The notes beneath the pieces are model-generated. The model made no database searches. It was not told where the DNA came from and was given only the letters and a program-made list of their open reading frames with translations. DNA of 64,000 nucleotides from Deltaproteobacteria bacterium (GTDB lineage: Bacteria > Desulfobacterota > Desulfobacteria > Desulfobacterales > G020354645). The position numbers were made by a program, and so were the translations under genes. Below, one piece after another: positions 35,496 through 44,132 of this stretch. Where the stretch lies: NCBI GenBank assembly GCA_020354645.1, contig CP070652.1, forward strand, positions 3,678,891-3,742,890, read 5' to 3'. Each line of letters opens with the position of its first letter. Positions within the stretch are counted from its first letter, which is position 1.

Positions 35496-36092
35496 ATGCG
35501 TGAAATGATAAAAATGGTCGTTGTTCTTACGGTGTTATGTTTATTTTCTGGCGGGTTGCTGGCTGCAATCAAGAACAAGACCAAGGAAAGAATCAAACTC
35601 CAGTTACTGGAATACGTCAAAGGCCCCGCCGTTCGGACCATCTTTGAAGGCGCTTCAAATGATCCCATTGCCGATCGATTTGATCTGAAAGAAGGCGACA
35701 TCGTAAGAAATTTTTTTGTCGGTGTTTTTGAGGGCAAGCCCCGCGCGCTGGCCATAGAAACGTTCGGTAAAGGAGGTTATGGGGGTGATGTGGGACTTAT
35801 GGTGGGCATAGATACGAAAGAGGATAAGCTTATTGGCGTCGGTGTTACCACGCATTCTGAAACCCCTGGAATGGGGGCCAGAGCCGAGACTGATCCGAGC
35901 TTTGTGACCCAGTTCAAGAACCTTTCCTTAAAAGAACCTTTTAAAGTTACCCAAGATGGCGGGTCCATAAATGCCCTTAGCGGGGCAACCTTGACGTCCC
36001 GTGCCGTCTGTGCAGCTGCAACGGATGCGAGTAAAATCTACCAACAGCTTAAACCTCAACTTATTGAAAAATTGAAGGAGTTCGAAAAATAA
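35496..36092 (+). CDS. rnfG: Electron transport complex subunit RnfG
   Basis: About 198 residues. I start at the ATG that follows GGAAAGG at a proper distance; an upstream TTG would lie inside rnfD. One N-terminal span (residues 3-23) leads to a periplasmic FMN-binding domain with GGYGGDVGLMVGID and the flavinylation motif ALSGATLTSRAV, in which Thr carries covalent FMN. The Asp usually found three residues before SGAT is Asn here. No apbE gene for flavin attachment is in the window. Confidence 0.9.
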   Translation: MREMIKMVVVLTVLCLFSGGLLAAIKNKTKERIKLQLLEYVKGPAVRTIFEGASNDPIADRFDLKEGDIVRNFFVGVFEGKPRALAIETFGKGGYGGDVGLMVGIDTKEDKLIGVGVTTHSETPGMGARAETDPSFVTQFKNLSLKEPFKVTQDGGSINALSGATLTSRAVCAAATDASKIYQQLKPQLIEKLKEFEK

Positions 36093-36102
36093 GGGGAAAT
36101 AA

Positions 36103-36708
36103 ATGGCAAAGTCTCTCACACAGGAATTTGTCAAAGGCCTTTGGGATGAAGTTCCACCGTTTCGTCTGGTCCTGGGGCTCTGTCCCACTTTGGCGGTAAC
36201 CAAGGCAGTGGAAAACGGCATTGGAATGGGCGTGGCAACAACGTTTGTGCTGGTGTTTTCCAATATCCTGATTTCATCTATGCGAAATGTAATTCCGTCT
36301 AAAGTCAGAATTGCCTCTTTTATTGTCATCATTGCCACATTTGTTACGATTGCGGAGCTTTTGATGCAAGCGTATACCTATCCATTATTTAAAAAACTGG
36401 GTATTTTTATTCCGCTAATTGTAGTCAACTGCATTATTCTTGGGCGCGCCGAAGCATTTGCTTCTAAAAGGGGGGTCTTCCGATCTTTTTTAGACGGGCT
36501 GGGCATCGGAATTGGATTCACCCTATCTTTAGTTGCATTGGCTGCCGTCCGCGAGCTCCTTGGAACAGGTTCCTTGACGTTCTGGGTAAAACCCATCCAA
36601 ATTCTTGGCCCATCCTTTAAACCGTTTTCATTCATGGTTGAGGCCCCCGGCGCTTTCGTGGCCTTGGGATTGATGCTGTGTATTATGAATCTTGCGGGGA
36701 GAAAATAG
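36103..36708 (+). CDS. rnfE: Electron transport complex membrane subunit RnfE
   Basis: The 201-residue protein has six predicted spans. It keeps the two conserved cysteine motifs that bind an intramembrane iron-sulfur cluster, GLCPTLAVTKAVENGIGM and VVNCIILGRAEAFA, and the C-terminal MVEAPGAFVALGLML. It pairs with RnfA in the ion-translocating core. It has a clear GGGGAAAT ribosome-binding site and is ten bases from rnfG. Length and motifs are normal. Confidence 0.93.
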   Translation: MAKSLTQEFVKGLWDEVPPFRLVLGLCPTLAVTKAVENGIGMGVATTFVLVFSNILISSMRNVIPSKVRIASFIVIIATFVTIAELLMQAYTYPLFKKLGIFIPLIVVNCIILGRAEAFASKRGVFRSFLDGLGIGIGFTLSLVALAAVRELLGTGSLTFWVKPIQILGPSFKPFSFMVEAPGAFVALGLMLCIMNLAGRK

Positions 36709-36717
36709 GAGTCTGTC

Positions 36718-37293
36718 ATGGGTGATTACTTTGTACTTGCGATCAGCAGCATTTTTATCAACAATATCCTTCTGGCCCAATACCTGGGCAACTGTCCCTT
36801 CCTGGGTACGTCCAAGAAAATGGAAACAGCCGTTGGAATGGGAATGGCGGTTATCTTTGTCCTGGTGATGGCGGGAATCATCACCTGGATTACAAATACA
36901 TTTTTCTTGGTAAAATTCGATCTCGAGTATCTGCGTACAGTTGTATTTATCCTGGTCATTGCCTCGTTGGTGCAATTTGTCGAAATGTTCTTGAAAAAAA
37001 GTATCCCGGCGCTTTATGCCGGACTGGGGATCTTTTTGCCCCTGATTACAACCAACTGTGCCGTTATGGGCGTGTGTCTTATTCTTGTCAATGAAGAGTA
37101 TAATTTCATGCAAGCGCTGGTTGCATCGTTTTGCTATGCCGTCGGATTCGCTCTGGCATTGATCCTCTTTGCAGGCGTGCGGGAACGAATCCTTCTGGCC
37201 CGGGTACCAACACCCCTCCAGGATACTTCGATTGCCCTGGTGACTGCCGGGATTCTCTCCCTGACTTTTTTTGCCTTCAAAGGAATGGTTTAA
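36718..37293 (+). CDS. rnfA: Electron transport complex membrane subunit RnfA
   Basis: The 191-residue protein has six spans and is homologous to RnfE. It carries the paired cysteine motifs NCPFLGTSKKMETAVGMG and ITTNCAVMGVCLIL for the shared intramembrane iron-sulfur cluster. The start MGDYFVLAISSIFINNILLAQ is typical, and AGGAGT precedes it as a ribosome-binding site. About 95 bases separate it from rnfB. Confidence 0.94.
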   Translation: MGDYFVLAISSIFINNILLAQYLGNCPFLGTSKKMETAVGMGMAVIFVLVMAGIITWITNTFFLVKFDLEYLRTVVFILVIASLVQFVEMFLKKSIPALYAGLGIFLPLITTNCAVMGVCLILVNEEYNFMQALVASFCYAVGFALALILFAGVRERILLARVPTPLQDTSIALVTAGILSLTFFAFKGMV

Positions 37294-37389
37294 TTATCTC
37301 GAAGGGCAAAATAACTGACCGCTATCCTTTGATATGAATTTATTGCGGTGTGGTGTTGATGATTTTTCGAAATAAATCAGGAGGTAGTC

Positions 37390-39480
37390 GTGATTGAAGC
37401 TTTGCTTTTAATGCTTGGTTTAGGCGGCACATGTGCAGCTGTGTTAAGTATTGCGTCGAGGGTATTTTATGTATGGGAAGACCCCCGTATTGCGGAGGTT
37501 GAAGGATTTTTAGCAGGCGCTAACTGTGGTGGCTGCGGTTATCCCGGATGTGCCGCGGCTGCGGTTGCGGTGGTAGATGGAAAAGCGCCCCCCAGCGTTT
37601 GCATGGTCGGCGGCCCGGAATCGGCTGCCAATGTTGCGGCGGTGATGGGTGTGGATCCCGGCAGCGCAGAAGCTCTGCGCTCTTTAAATACCTGCCTGGG
37701 CGGTCATCGGGCCGAAGATAAATACCATTATTTGGGGGTACAAAGCTGCGGCGCTCTGGCCAATATGTTCGGCGGAAAACGCGTTTGCAGCATCGGATGC
37801 TTGGGCCTGGGCGACTGTATCAAATCATGTATCTTTGATGCCATCAAAATGGGACCTGACGGATATCCCGTTGTGATTGAAAGCAAATGTGTGGGGTGCG
37901 GTGCCTGTGAAAAAGCCTGTCCCAAAAATATTCTGACCGTCAGAACCATGTCCGAACGGCTGCTGGAGTTCAACCAGGAAGACGCCGCCCTTGCCCCCTG
38001 CAGACAAACGTGTCCGGCGGAAATCAACATTCCCCAGTACATTGCCCAGATCAGATCCGGGGATTACGAAGGCGCTGTACATACCATCCGCGAGCGTAAT
38101 CCCTTGCTGCTGTCTTGCGGTCGGGTCTGCCCGCATCCCTGTGAAGACTATTGCCGCAGAGGAATCGAAGACGAACCCGTTTCCATCAATCAGCTCAAAC
38201 GGTTTGCAGCTGATATTGAAATGGATTCGGGCAAACGCTACCCGATACCCTGCGCCCCGGATACCGGCAGAGAGGTGGCCGTCATTGGCGGGGGCCCGGC
38301 CGGGCTGAGCTGTGCGTATTTTCTCAGACGCCTCGGACATAGCGTTACCATTTTTGACATGATGCCGGAACTGGGGGGTATGATCCGATACGGGATACCG
38401 GAGTATCGGCTTCCCAAAAAGGTTCTAGAATGGGAAATCGAAGGGATTCTGAATCTAGGAATTGAAAGCCGAACCAATGTCAGATTCGGCCGGGACTTCG
38501 ACATGCATTCATTGGCCGAAGAAGGTTTTGAAGCTGTGTTCATCGGTGTCGGGGCCTGGAGCGATTACCGTCTGAAAGCCGAAGGTGAAGATCTGGAGGG
38601 TTGTTACACCGGAATCGACTTTCTCACCAAATACGCCATCAATCAGCAAACCGGCCAAGAAATTTACAAAATACCCATTGGCCGCAAATGCGTCGTCATC
38701 GGCGGCGGAAACACCGCCATAGACTGTGTCCGGACGCTCATCCGCTTAGGAGCTGAGGAAGTTTCCATCGTGTATCGCCGCACCCGCAAGGAAATGCCGG
38801 CAAATGCAGTGGAAATTGATGCCGCCGAGCATGAGGGTGTTAAATTCCATTTCCTGGCAGCGCCGGTAAGGGTCATCGGTGATGAACAGGGCAGAGTCAC
38901 CCAGCTGGAATACCTGGAGATGAAATTGGGAGAGCCGGATGCCAGTGGCCGGAGACGGCCGGTTCCGATTGAAGGATCGGAAACCCTGATGAATATCGAT
39001 ATGCTGATCACCGCCATCGGTCAGGGACCGGATATGTCTTTCGTTAAAGAAGACAGTAGCCTCGAAGATTTGAGCGTCACTCGCTGGAATACCATCGAGG
39101 CCGATCCTGAAATATTACAGTCCAACATTCCGAAAATATTTACCGCTGGAGATTCATACACCGGTGCCTCACTGGTTATCGAAGCCATCGGCGGCGGCCG
39201 AAGAGCGGCCAGGGCCATACATCTCTACCTGACGGAGGAAGAGATAAAACCCGTGCCGAAATCCTTGCTCAAAAAGCACATACCCGAATCCCTCTTTGAA
39301 CACGTTGAAGGCATCAAGCCGAAAGCCAGAGCAAAGATGCCCGAACTCCCGGTTACAGAACGCATTAAATCCTTTGCTGAGTCTGATCTGGTACTCCAGC
39401 AAAAAGATGCGCTGGCTGAAGCCGAACGTTGCCTCAATTGCTGCCGAATCTGCTACGACCCGGATGCAGACGTAGCCTGA
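37390..39480 (+). CDS. rnfB: RnfB fused to a GltD/NfnB-like NAD(P)-FAD oxidoreductase
   Basis: The 696-residue product is over twice normal RnfB length. Residues 1-25 form the membrane anchor. Cys46, Cys49, Cys54 and Cys71 make the first 4Fe-4S site (NCGGCGYPGC). Two ferredoxin motifs follow (CSIGCLGLGDCIKSC and CVGCGACEKACP). From about residue 200 a full glutamate-synthase small-subunit-like module begins: iron-sulfur cysteines (CRQTCP, CGRVCPHPCEDYC), the FAD loop VAVIGGGPAGLSCAYFLRR at about 297, and a second nucleotide loop CVVIGGGNTAIDCVRTLI, probably for NAD(P)H. The start is GTG behind AGGAGG. This would let the cytoplasmic ferredoxin arm of Rnf react directly with NAD(P)H. There is no sign of a frameshift at the joint. 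Confidence 0.92.
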   Translation: MIEALLLMLGLGGTCAAVLSIASRVFYVWEDPRIAEVEGFLAGANCGGCGYPGCAAAAVAVVDGKAPPSVCMVGGPESAANVAAVMGVDPGSAEALRSLNTCLGGHRAEDKYHYLGVQSCGALANMFGGKRVCSIGCLGLGDCIKSCIFDAIKMGPDGYPVVIESKCVGCGACEKACPKNILTVRTMSERLLEFNQEDAALAPCRQTCPAEINIPQYIAQIRSGDYEGAVHTIRERNPLLLSCGRVCPHPCEDYCRRGIEDEPVSINQLKRFAADIEMDSGKRYPIPCAPDTGREVAVIGGGPAGLSCAYFLRRLGHSVTIFDMMPELGGMIRYGIPEYRLPKKVLEWEIEGILNLGIESRTNVRFGRDFDMHSLAEEGFEAVFIGVGAWSDYRLKAEGEDLEGCYTGIDFLTKYAINQQTGQEIYKIPIGRKCVVIGGGNTAIDCVRTLIRLGAEEVSIVYRRTRKEMPANAVEIDAAEHEGVKFHFLAAPVRVIGDEQGRVTQLEYLEMKLGEPDASGRRRPVPIEGSETLMNIDMLITAIGQGPDMSFVKEDSSLEDLSVTRWNTIEADPEILQSNIPKIFTAGDSYTGASLVIEAIGGGRRAARAIHLYLTEEEIKPVPKSLLKKHIPESLFEHVEGIKPKARAKMPELPVTERIKSFAESDLVLQQKDALAEAERCLNCCRICYDPDADVA

Positions 39481-39606
39481 AAGCGGATCGGATTCTGAAC
39501 TAGTGTGCAAACGATTGGGGGGTGCAGGCTGTAACATCCCAGCGAAACTTCCAGCCTTAGCGGCTTTTGGGAACCGTTGTTTACCGATAGGTTCACCTAA
39601 CAAAAA

Positions 39607-40800
39607 TTATACGTCGTATAAATAATGGCAGACGTTACACCCTTGCGGGGGTTCGGGCATCGCTTCAATGGCTGCCTGCAAGGCTTTTTCACGACTGGAC
39701 GAAGCGCCGATGAGACTCGTCATAATCTGGTCGTCATGCGCTTTTACCCGGTTTTCAAACTTTTCCCGGAAGAACTTGCACGTCTTGGTTTCCCACAATC
39801 CCATCAAGTCTTGTTCCGGCAGATGTCCGTAGTGAATCACCGGCAGCGTGACGTCCTGGCCTAAAAAAGTAGTGGGACCACCGATAGCCAGATTGATACA
39901 GGGCGCTATTGCACCATCGTATCGAATAAAAAGAGAATCGCGGGGATCCTGATCGCATACCGGTTGTTCCTGGGGCGTGAATGAAAAGGCTGTGGTCTGA
40001 AGCCCTAATTTCTTGGCGCGTCGTCGGGCTTTTGACAGGGATTTTTCCAACCGCCGGATTTCTCTTGTCTCTTTGGTGCCAAACAGCCCGAACCCTTTTC
40101 CATGTTCGCCGCGAATAACGTCACATTGTTTAAAGTTTACCTGATCAACACCCAGCCGGGCCGCAAGCGTTACAATTTCCTCAATCTGGTGGAAGTTTAT
40201 ATTCATCAATACAAAGTTGATCATGATTTTGGGAACCTTGCCGATTCGAAGGCGGTTGATATTGTCGACATTGTCACAAACCCGATCAAAATTTGATCCC
40301 ACGCGAATCTGCTCATAGAGTTCTTTGGTGGCACCGTCCATGGAGATGCATATCCAGTTCACACCGGCTTCGATAATCTGTTTAGCCTTCTTTTTGTTCA
40401 AAAGAAGCCCATTGGTAAGAATTCCGGTTTCACAACCGGCAGCATGGGCACCCTTTATCCATTCTGCCAATTTGGGCTGCAACAAAGGTTCACCGCCACC
40501 GGTAAAGTCCACAGAATTAACTTCGGGGAGATGGGGGCGTATTGCATCCCATATTTCCTGAGACATGAGTCCGCGATTTTTGGCCCTTTTGCTGATTTCC
40601 TTCCAGGGACACATGACGCACCGAAGGTTACAAGAAATAGCCGACTCCACTTGCAACAACCGCCAGCGCTTTTGCTTGAGGGACCCGGTTTCAACATGGG
40701 AAGCACCCTTATCGGCCAGGAGCCTTACCAATGCCGAACTGAGACCGCCGCTGGCACCGGTCACACGTGTATGTTTTCCCGCCAAAGAATATTTACCCAT
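39607..40800 (-). CDS. Radical SAM/SPASM protein with an SDR-like N-terminal segment
   Basis: From the ATG at 40800, with AGAGG just upstream, the protein has 397 residues. The first 40 or so read LAGKHTRVTGASGGLSSALV, the dinucleotide-binding start of short-chain dehydrogenases (TGxxxGxG with the last Gly replaced by Ser). Then comes a radical SAM domain with the cluster motif CNLRCVMC (residues 57-64), DFTGGGEPLLQP and the C-terminal half of the barrel. A SPASM-like tail carries further cysteines (CDQDP, APCINLA, CNVC). Only the first beta-alpha unit of the SDR fold is present, so it is a fragment. The substrate is unknown. It is divergent from the three-paralogue locus, which it may serve. 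Confidence 0.83.
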   Translation of the reverse strand: MGKYSLAGKHTRVTGASGGLSSALVRLLADKGASHVETGSLKQKRWRLLQVESAISCNLRCVMCPWKEISKRAKNRGLMSQEIWDAIRPHLPEVNSVDFTGGGEPLLQPKLAEWIKGAHAAGCETGILTNGLLLNKKKAKQIIEAGVNWICISMDGATKELYEQIRVGSNFDRVCDNVDNINRLRIGKVPKIMINFVLMNINFHQIEEIVTLAARLGVDQVNFKQCDVIRGEHGKGFGLFGTKETREIRRLEKSLSKARRRAKKLGLQTTAFSFTPQEQPVCDQDPRDSLFIRYDGAIAPCINLAIGGPTTFLGQDVTLPVIHYGHLPEQDLMGLWETKTCKFFREKFENRVKAHDDQIMTSLIGASSSREKALQAAIEAMPEPPQGCNVCHYLYDV

Positions 40801-40898
40801 CAATCCTCTCAATTAGTTTGTTTTGAGACAAGATAAACACCCAGCTTACAAAAGCAAGATCTTACCGGCAGGTACCTTTATACTCAGACAGCTTTCCA

Positions 40899-40927
40899 TT
40901 GACATAGAGTTTGCGATCCATTAATTT
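40899..40927 (+). promoter_or_regulatory. Predicted promoter placing +1 at the start codon of the next gene
   Basis: TTGACA at 40899-40904, a 17-base spacer and TAATTT at 40922-40927 (3 of 6 to the -10 consensus). Counting seven bases on puts +1 at about 40934, the A of the ATG. The gene has no Shine-Dalgarno, which fits a leaderless transcript. Confidence 0.4.
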
Positions 40928-40933
40928 TTGCCT

Positions 40934-41542
40934 ATGTCTAAATATCGAATCATCTGGGACTACGAGCAAAAAAAAGCCAATAAAATTGCCCGGCGCTTAT
41001 TGGAGACTGAAAGAATAAGGACCAGCGGTTGGCGGAAGCTGCTGATGCCTGTTTTTCTGCCGCAATATATTCGATATCGGCGAAAATTGAGCGTTACCCG
41101 TAAAAACCTTTTGTTTACCAAAAAGTTGGCGTTAGAAGCTGCAAAGAATCTCCAACTCGGCAAGGAACGGGCCCAGGAAATAAGACAAATAGAAATCAAA
41201 ACCCGAGAGATTTTGAACAGACAAACGAAAGGCCTGTATACCGAAAAAGTGCGCCAAAAGCAATTGGCTGAAATTGAGTTTCTCATTAACTATTACTTGG
41301 ATCTTCTGGATTCAAACCAAAAGAATTATGCGTCCATGCTTAAATCCAAATTCCCATCTAAAGGAAAATATCTTTCGTTTTTGGATACCCTTCAAAAAAT
41401 AGAGCACGCAGTCATTCAAGCTTCCATTGAAACTGTTCGAAGAGGCACCAAGAAGGAGCGGCGCATATGGTTTGAAAACCTTATAAATGCCATCAAAGAA
41501 GTTCGCAGGGCAGAAGTGGATGATATTTTTGCCAATCGTTGA
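40934..41542 (+). CDS. Uncharacterised protein, paralogue 1 of a three-member local family
   Basis: I do not recognise this family. The 202-residue product is basic and mostly helical. A short hydrophobic patch (WRKLLMPVFLPQYIRYRRK, about residues 35-53) is followed by NLLFTKKLALEAAKNL and then by long helices with LYTEKVRQKQLAEIEFLINYYLDLL. These blocks recur in the same order in the products at 43414-44043 and 44267-44848. There is no signal peptide or full membrane span; the hydrophobic patch suggests peripheral membrane contact. It overlaps or nearly abuts the alpha/beta hydrolase gene downstream, so the two are probably co-expressed. An alternative TTG lies six bases upstream. Confidence 0.75.
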   Translation: MSKYRIIWDYEQKKANKIARRLLETERIRTSGWRKLLMPVFLPQYIRYRRKLSVTRKNLLFTKKLALEAAKNLQLGKERAQEIRQIEIKTREILNRQTKGLYTEKVRQKQLAEIEFLINYYLDLLDSNQKNYASMLKSKFPSKGKYLSFLDTLQKIEHAVIQASIETVRRGTKKERRIWFENLINAIKEVRRAEVDDIFANR

Positions 41543-41580
41543 TCGTTTTTGAAAAACCTTGTCACCGAAAGGGTTTTTGC

Positions 41581-42423
41581 GTGCCGTATGTCGAGGTTGA
41601 AAAGGGTAAACTCCATTACATCATAAATGGATCCGGACCTTCGTTGGTGCTACTTCACAGTGCCTGGGCCACCCATGAGTGGTGGCGCTGGCAGATACCG
41701 TCTCTTTCCCGGATTTATCGAATATATGCTCTGGATTTAAGGGGTCACGGAAAATCCACCCCGCTGGAAAGGCCATATTCTGTGGCGGGATTTGCCACAG
41801 ACCTCAAAATATTTCTCACAAAACTTAAAATTGAAAAGACAGTTCTGATCGGCTGGTCTTTGGGTGGTATTATTGCCATGCAATATTGTATCCAAAACCC
41901 ACAACAAGTAAGTGCCCTTGTTTTGATTGCCACCCAGGGGCATAAAAATCCCCGTTTGAAGCGTCAAATCATCGCCTATTATTTCCAAACTCTCCTGCAG
42001 TTTCTAATGGATCTCAGTCAACCGCGCAAATACGATCGCAACGCCCAAAAATTGCCCCGTCAAACAGATGCATGGTTTGAGCGGCAGGTCAGGAGTATGG
42101 TGTCGCCGACTGCTCCCCGGGAAGTATTCGATTGGATTGTTGCTGACGTTACCAACAATCCCAGAAAAAACTATTGGGAAGTTATCAGAAGTGTCTGGAA
42201 TTGGGAAGCCGGGAAAAAATTAAAACAAATTCATGTACCGACCTTAATTCTGGTTGGAGACAAAGACAGTCTCACACCACCCAGTATCTCGCATCGCCTG
42301 CATGCTGCTATCCCAAATTCTAAACTAGTGATCGTTAAAGATACCAGTCATTATCTCGTGCTTGAACGCCCCGATCGGGTCAATACCGAAATCCTCAAGT
42401 TTTTGCATAGAATCGGTTACTAA
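41581..42423 (+). CDS. Alpha/beta-fold hydrolase
   Basis: The 280-residue protein has the full catalytic set: oxyanion region LVLLHSAWATHEWW, nucleophile elbow GWSLGG, acid in LVGDKDSLTPP and histidine in KDTSHYLVLERP. I chose the GTG behind GAAAGGG; a TTG at 41539 that overlaps the preceding stop is the alternative. Members with this layout cleave esters, lactones or C-C bonds of small molecules; nothing shows the substrate here. The gene follows paralogue 1 of the unknown family, converges on the acyltransferase-like gene, and is separated from it by a long palindrome. Confidence 0.87.
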   Translation: MPYVEVEKGKLHYIINGSGPSLVLLHSAWATHEWWRWQIPSLSRIYRIYALDLRGHGKSTPLERPYSVAGFATDLKIFLTKLKIEKTVLIGWSLGGIIAMQYCIQNPQQVSALVLIATQGHKNPRLKRQIIAYYFQTLLQFLMDLSQPRKYDRNAQKLPRQTDAWFERQVRSMVSPTAPREVFDWIVADVTNNPRKNYWEVIRSVWNWEAGKKLKQIHVPTLILVGDKDSLTPPSISHRLHAAIPNSKLVIVKDTSHYLVLERPDRVNTEILKFLHRIGY

Positions 42424-42480
42424 ATAGTTATTTCAGATACGGAATATAAATAAAGGTTTTGAAATAATTTTAGGCCGGAT

Positions 42481-42588
42481 ACTTCACGATTCTGATGCGC
42501 CCAGTTGCACGGCATCGGGGGTGAAGCTGTATTGTAATACCGCGAACCCCCGATAACACAGCAAATGGGATGCATCAGGCTTGTGAAG
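42481..42588. repeat. 108-bp nested palindrome between convergent genes
   Basis: The outer arms pair ACTTCAC, CTGATGC, CCCA and TTGC (from 42481) with the inverted series ending GTGAAGT at 42588. The inner arms ATCGGGGGT and ACCCCCGAT surround a central loop of about 18 bases. It fills the gap between the hydrolase and acyltransferase genes, so the transcript from either side would fold into a long hairpin. It may be a bidirectional terminator or a mobile hairpin repeat. Confidence 0.6.
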
Positions 42589-42596
42589 TGTTCGGG

Positions 42597-43421
42597 CTAA
42601 AGTTTGTTTGCCAACTTACCCAGCCCCACCGGCTTTCCAGGCACCAACGCAGAAGCATAAGAAAGAAACGGAACGCCTCCCCACTTTTCCTTAAAGCGGC
42701 GAATACCGGCATGGATGCCTAGTCCCAGATTGATGGCCTTCTTTTCTTCGGATCGAGCTAAATTGACCATCTCGTTAAAGAGCAGATCTGAGGCGCCGGG
42801 CATCTTATCCCGTGTTGACCGAAAATTGAACATATAGAAAGCATAATCGGCCGAACCCATGTCCGTGATCGTGAATGCCGCCAGTTTGGTTCCTTTTCTT
42901 GCCTCAATCAGCCGTGCACTTTTAGAATTTTTCAAATAATATTGGATGTGCGTAAAAATACGCTTTTGGCCTGATGTTAACTTGTGTTTAGAAATAAAAC
43001 CGTTAACCATTCTCCGGTGCTCTCTGCCGTATTCACCATAAGCAATTTGGAGCTCTCTTTCTGCACGCCGAATCATATAAGCCACACCAGGATGAAGGAT
43101 TCTCAGAGGCAGGTCGAGCCGGTAGTAACTGTCTTGCGGCTGTTTTTCATAAGTTTCAGGGGATAACCATATTTTCGGTGCAATCAGCGCTACGGTAGAC
43201 GGCTGGAAGCGCTCACAAGCGGCTGTATAGGCGCCGGGAAGATCACGTGAATCATTCCCCAGGGGGTAACCGATAAACGTGAGGTGATTGTCTCGGATGA
43301 AACAAAGATAATTGTCATGCAGATAGGCCTTTGCACCGGAGACTGCCACAACATAATCGGGAAGGTGTTCGGGCAAATAGGCATGCTGAAAGATCCAGTG
43401 GCGATCTTCGCTATCAAGCAT
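42597..43421 (-). CDS. FemAB/GNAT-fold acyltransferase-like protein
   Basis: The 274-residue protein ends with a segment typical of the FemAB/Acetyltransf_6 group: DLLFNEMVNLARSEEKKAIN, then GIHAGIRRFKEKWGGVPFL, where the G-x-x-x-FKxKWG motif is characteristic. The N-terminal half is a second, weaker copy of the fold. Such enzymes transfer aminoacyl or acyl groups to lipids, peptidoglycan precursors or sugars. The start overlaps the end of paralogue 2 by eight bases, so the two are translated together. The specific activity is unknown and the family call is moderate. Confidence 0.65.
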   Translation of the reverse strand: MLDSEDRHWIFQHAYLPEHLPDYVVAVSGAKAYLHDNYLCFIRDNHLTFIGYPLGNDSRDLPGAYTAACERFQPSTVALIAPKIWLSPETYEKQPQDSYYRLDLPLRILHPGVAYMIRRAERELQIAYGEYGREHRRMVNGFISKHKLTSGQKRIFTHIQYYLKNSKSARLIEARKGTKLAAFTITDMGSADYAFYMFNFRSTRDKMPGASDLLFNEMVNLARSEEKKAINLGLGIHAGIRRFKEKWGGVPFLSYASALVPGKPVGLGKLANKL

Positions 43422-44043
43422 TCTGCTGTTTACCTTGGGGTCCGAAAATCTTTTCGACCTCCGCCATCCTTTGCTTATTCATCGCTTCCTCAATTCGTGC
43501 CGCCATGGCTGAATCTGTATTGACACCCAAGGTTTGTCGTGCGGCTTGTGCCACTTTTTTTTCCGCGTCCTTCAGCCGCGCGTGGAAAGCTTTATATTGC
43601 TCTCGATTGCCATAAGCACTGAGAACCAATGCGTCGTAATCATTGCCTTCGGCCTGAATCAGTTTACAGTAATGGTCGATAAGCAAATCAATTTCCTTGA
43701 CTTGTTCCTGACGAATGGCGTTCGAATAGAGATTGTCCGGTAATGTAGAAATAAGTTGGTCGGTTTTGGATTTTATTTGATCCATTACCGATTCTCGGGA
43801 TTTATTCTTTTCAATCATATCAAGGGCAGCCTCTAGGGCCAGTTTTTTAGTGAAAAGCAAATTCTGGGCGAATACCTCCCTATCCTGTTTGGATTTCATA
43901 AAACTCAAAATGAAAAGAATCGGTATCAAAACCTCCCATACTGACAGCGGTTTTGGGGTCAATGCTTTTAGAGCCACGTATTTGGCCGAAATTTGCTCCC
44001 GGGATAAGATGATGTCGAATTTCTTCTTTAAATCAGCCGGCAA
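43414..44043 (-). CDS. Uncharacterised protein, paralogue 2 of a three-member local family
   Basis: Family not recognised. The 209-residue product shares with its two local relatives a hydrophobic patch (WEVLIPILFILSFMKSKQ), the block NLLFTKKLALEAALDM, LYSNAIRQEQVKEIDLLIDHYCKLI, AYGNREQYKAFHARLKDAEKKV, and an end of the form RMAEVEKIFGP. It is predicted largely helical and charged, with the patch as its only membrane-prone part. It is coupled to the acyltransferase-like gene by an eight-base overlap. Partners in the same locus (acyltransferase, hydrolase, radical SAM) suggest a shared pathway, but no function can be stated. Confidence 0.75.
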   Translation of the reverse strand: MPADLKKKFDIILSREQISAKYVALKALTPKPLSVWEVLIPILFILSFMKSKQDREVFAQNLLFTKKLALEAALDMIEKNKSRESVMDQIKSKTDQLISTLPDNLYSNAIRQEQVKEIDLLIDHYCKLIQAEGNDYDALVLSAYGNREQYKAFHARLKDAEKKVAQAARQTLGVNTDSAMAARIEEAMNKQRMAEVEKIFGPQGKQQNA

Positions 44044-44072
44044 CTTATCGGACTCCCTTTTGTCGCAAGTGA

Positions 44073-44103
44073 AACTCCCCCACTGAAAGACGGGGCTTCC
44101 CGG
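44073..44103. repeat. IS200/IS605-like terminal hairpin, solo
   Basis: The hairpin with core CCCCCACTGAAAGACGGGG followed by CTTCCC resembles another at 62833-62863 over most of its 31 bases. Such stem-loops, with a GGGGCTT flank, are typical of the ends of IS200/IS605-type elements. No transposase or TnpB gene is nearby, so it would be a remnant or a short hairpin repeat. Confidence 0.35.
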
Positions 44104-44132
44104 TAAGAAAAATGTCTATTTCAGATTAATCA

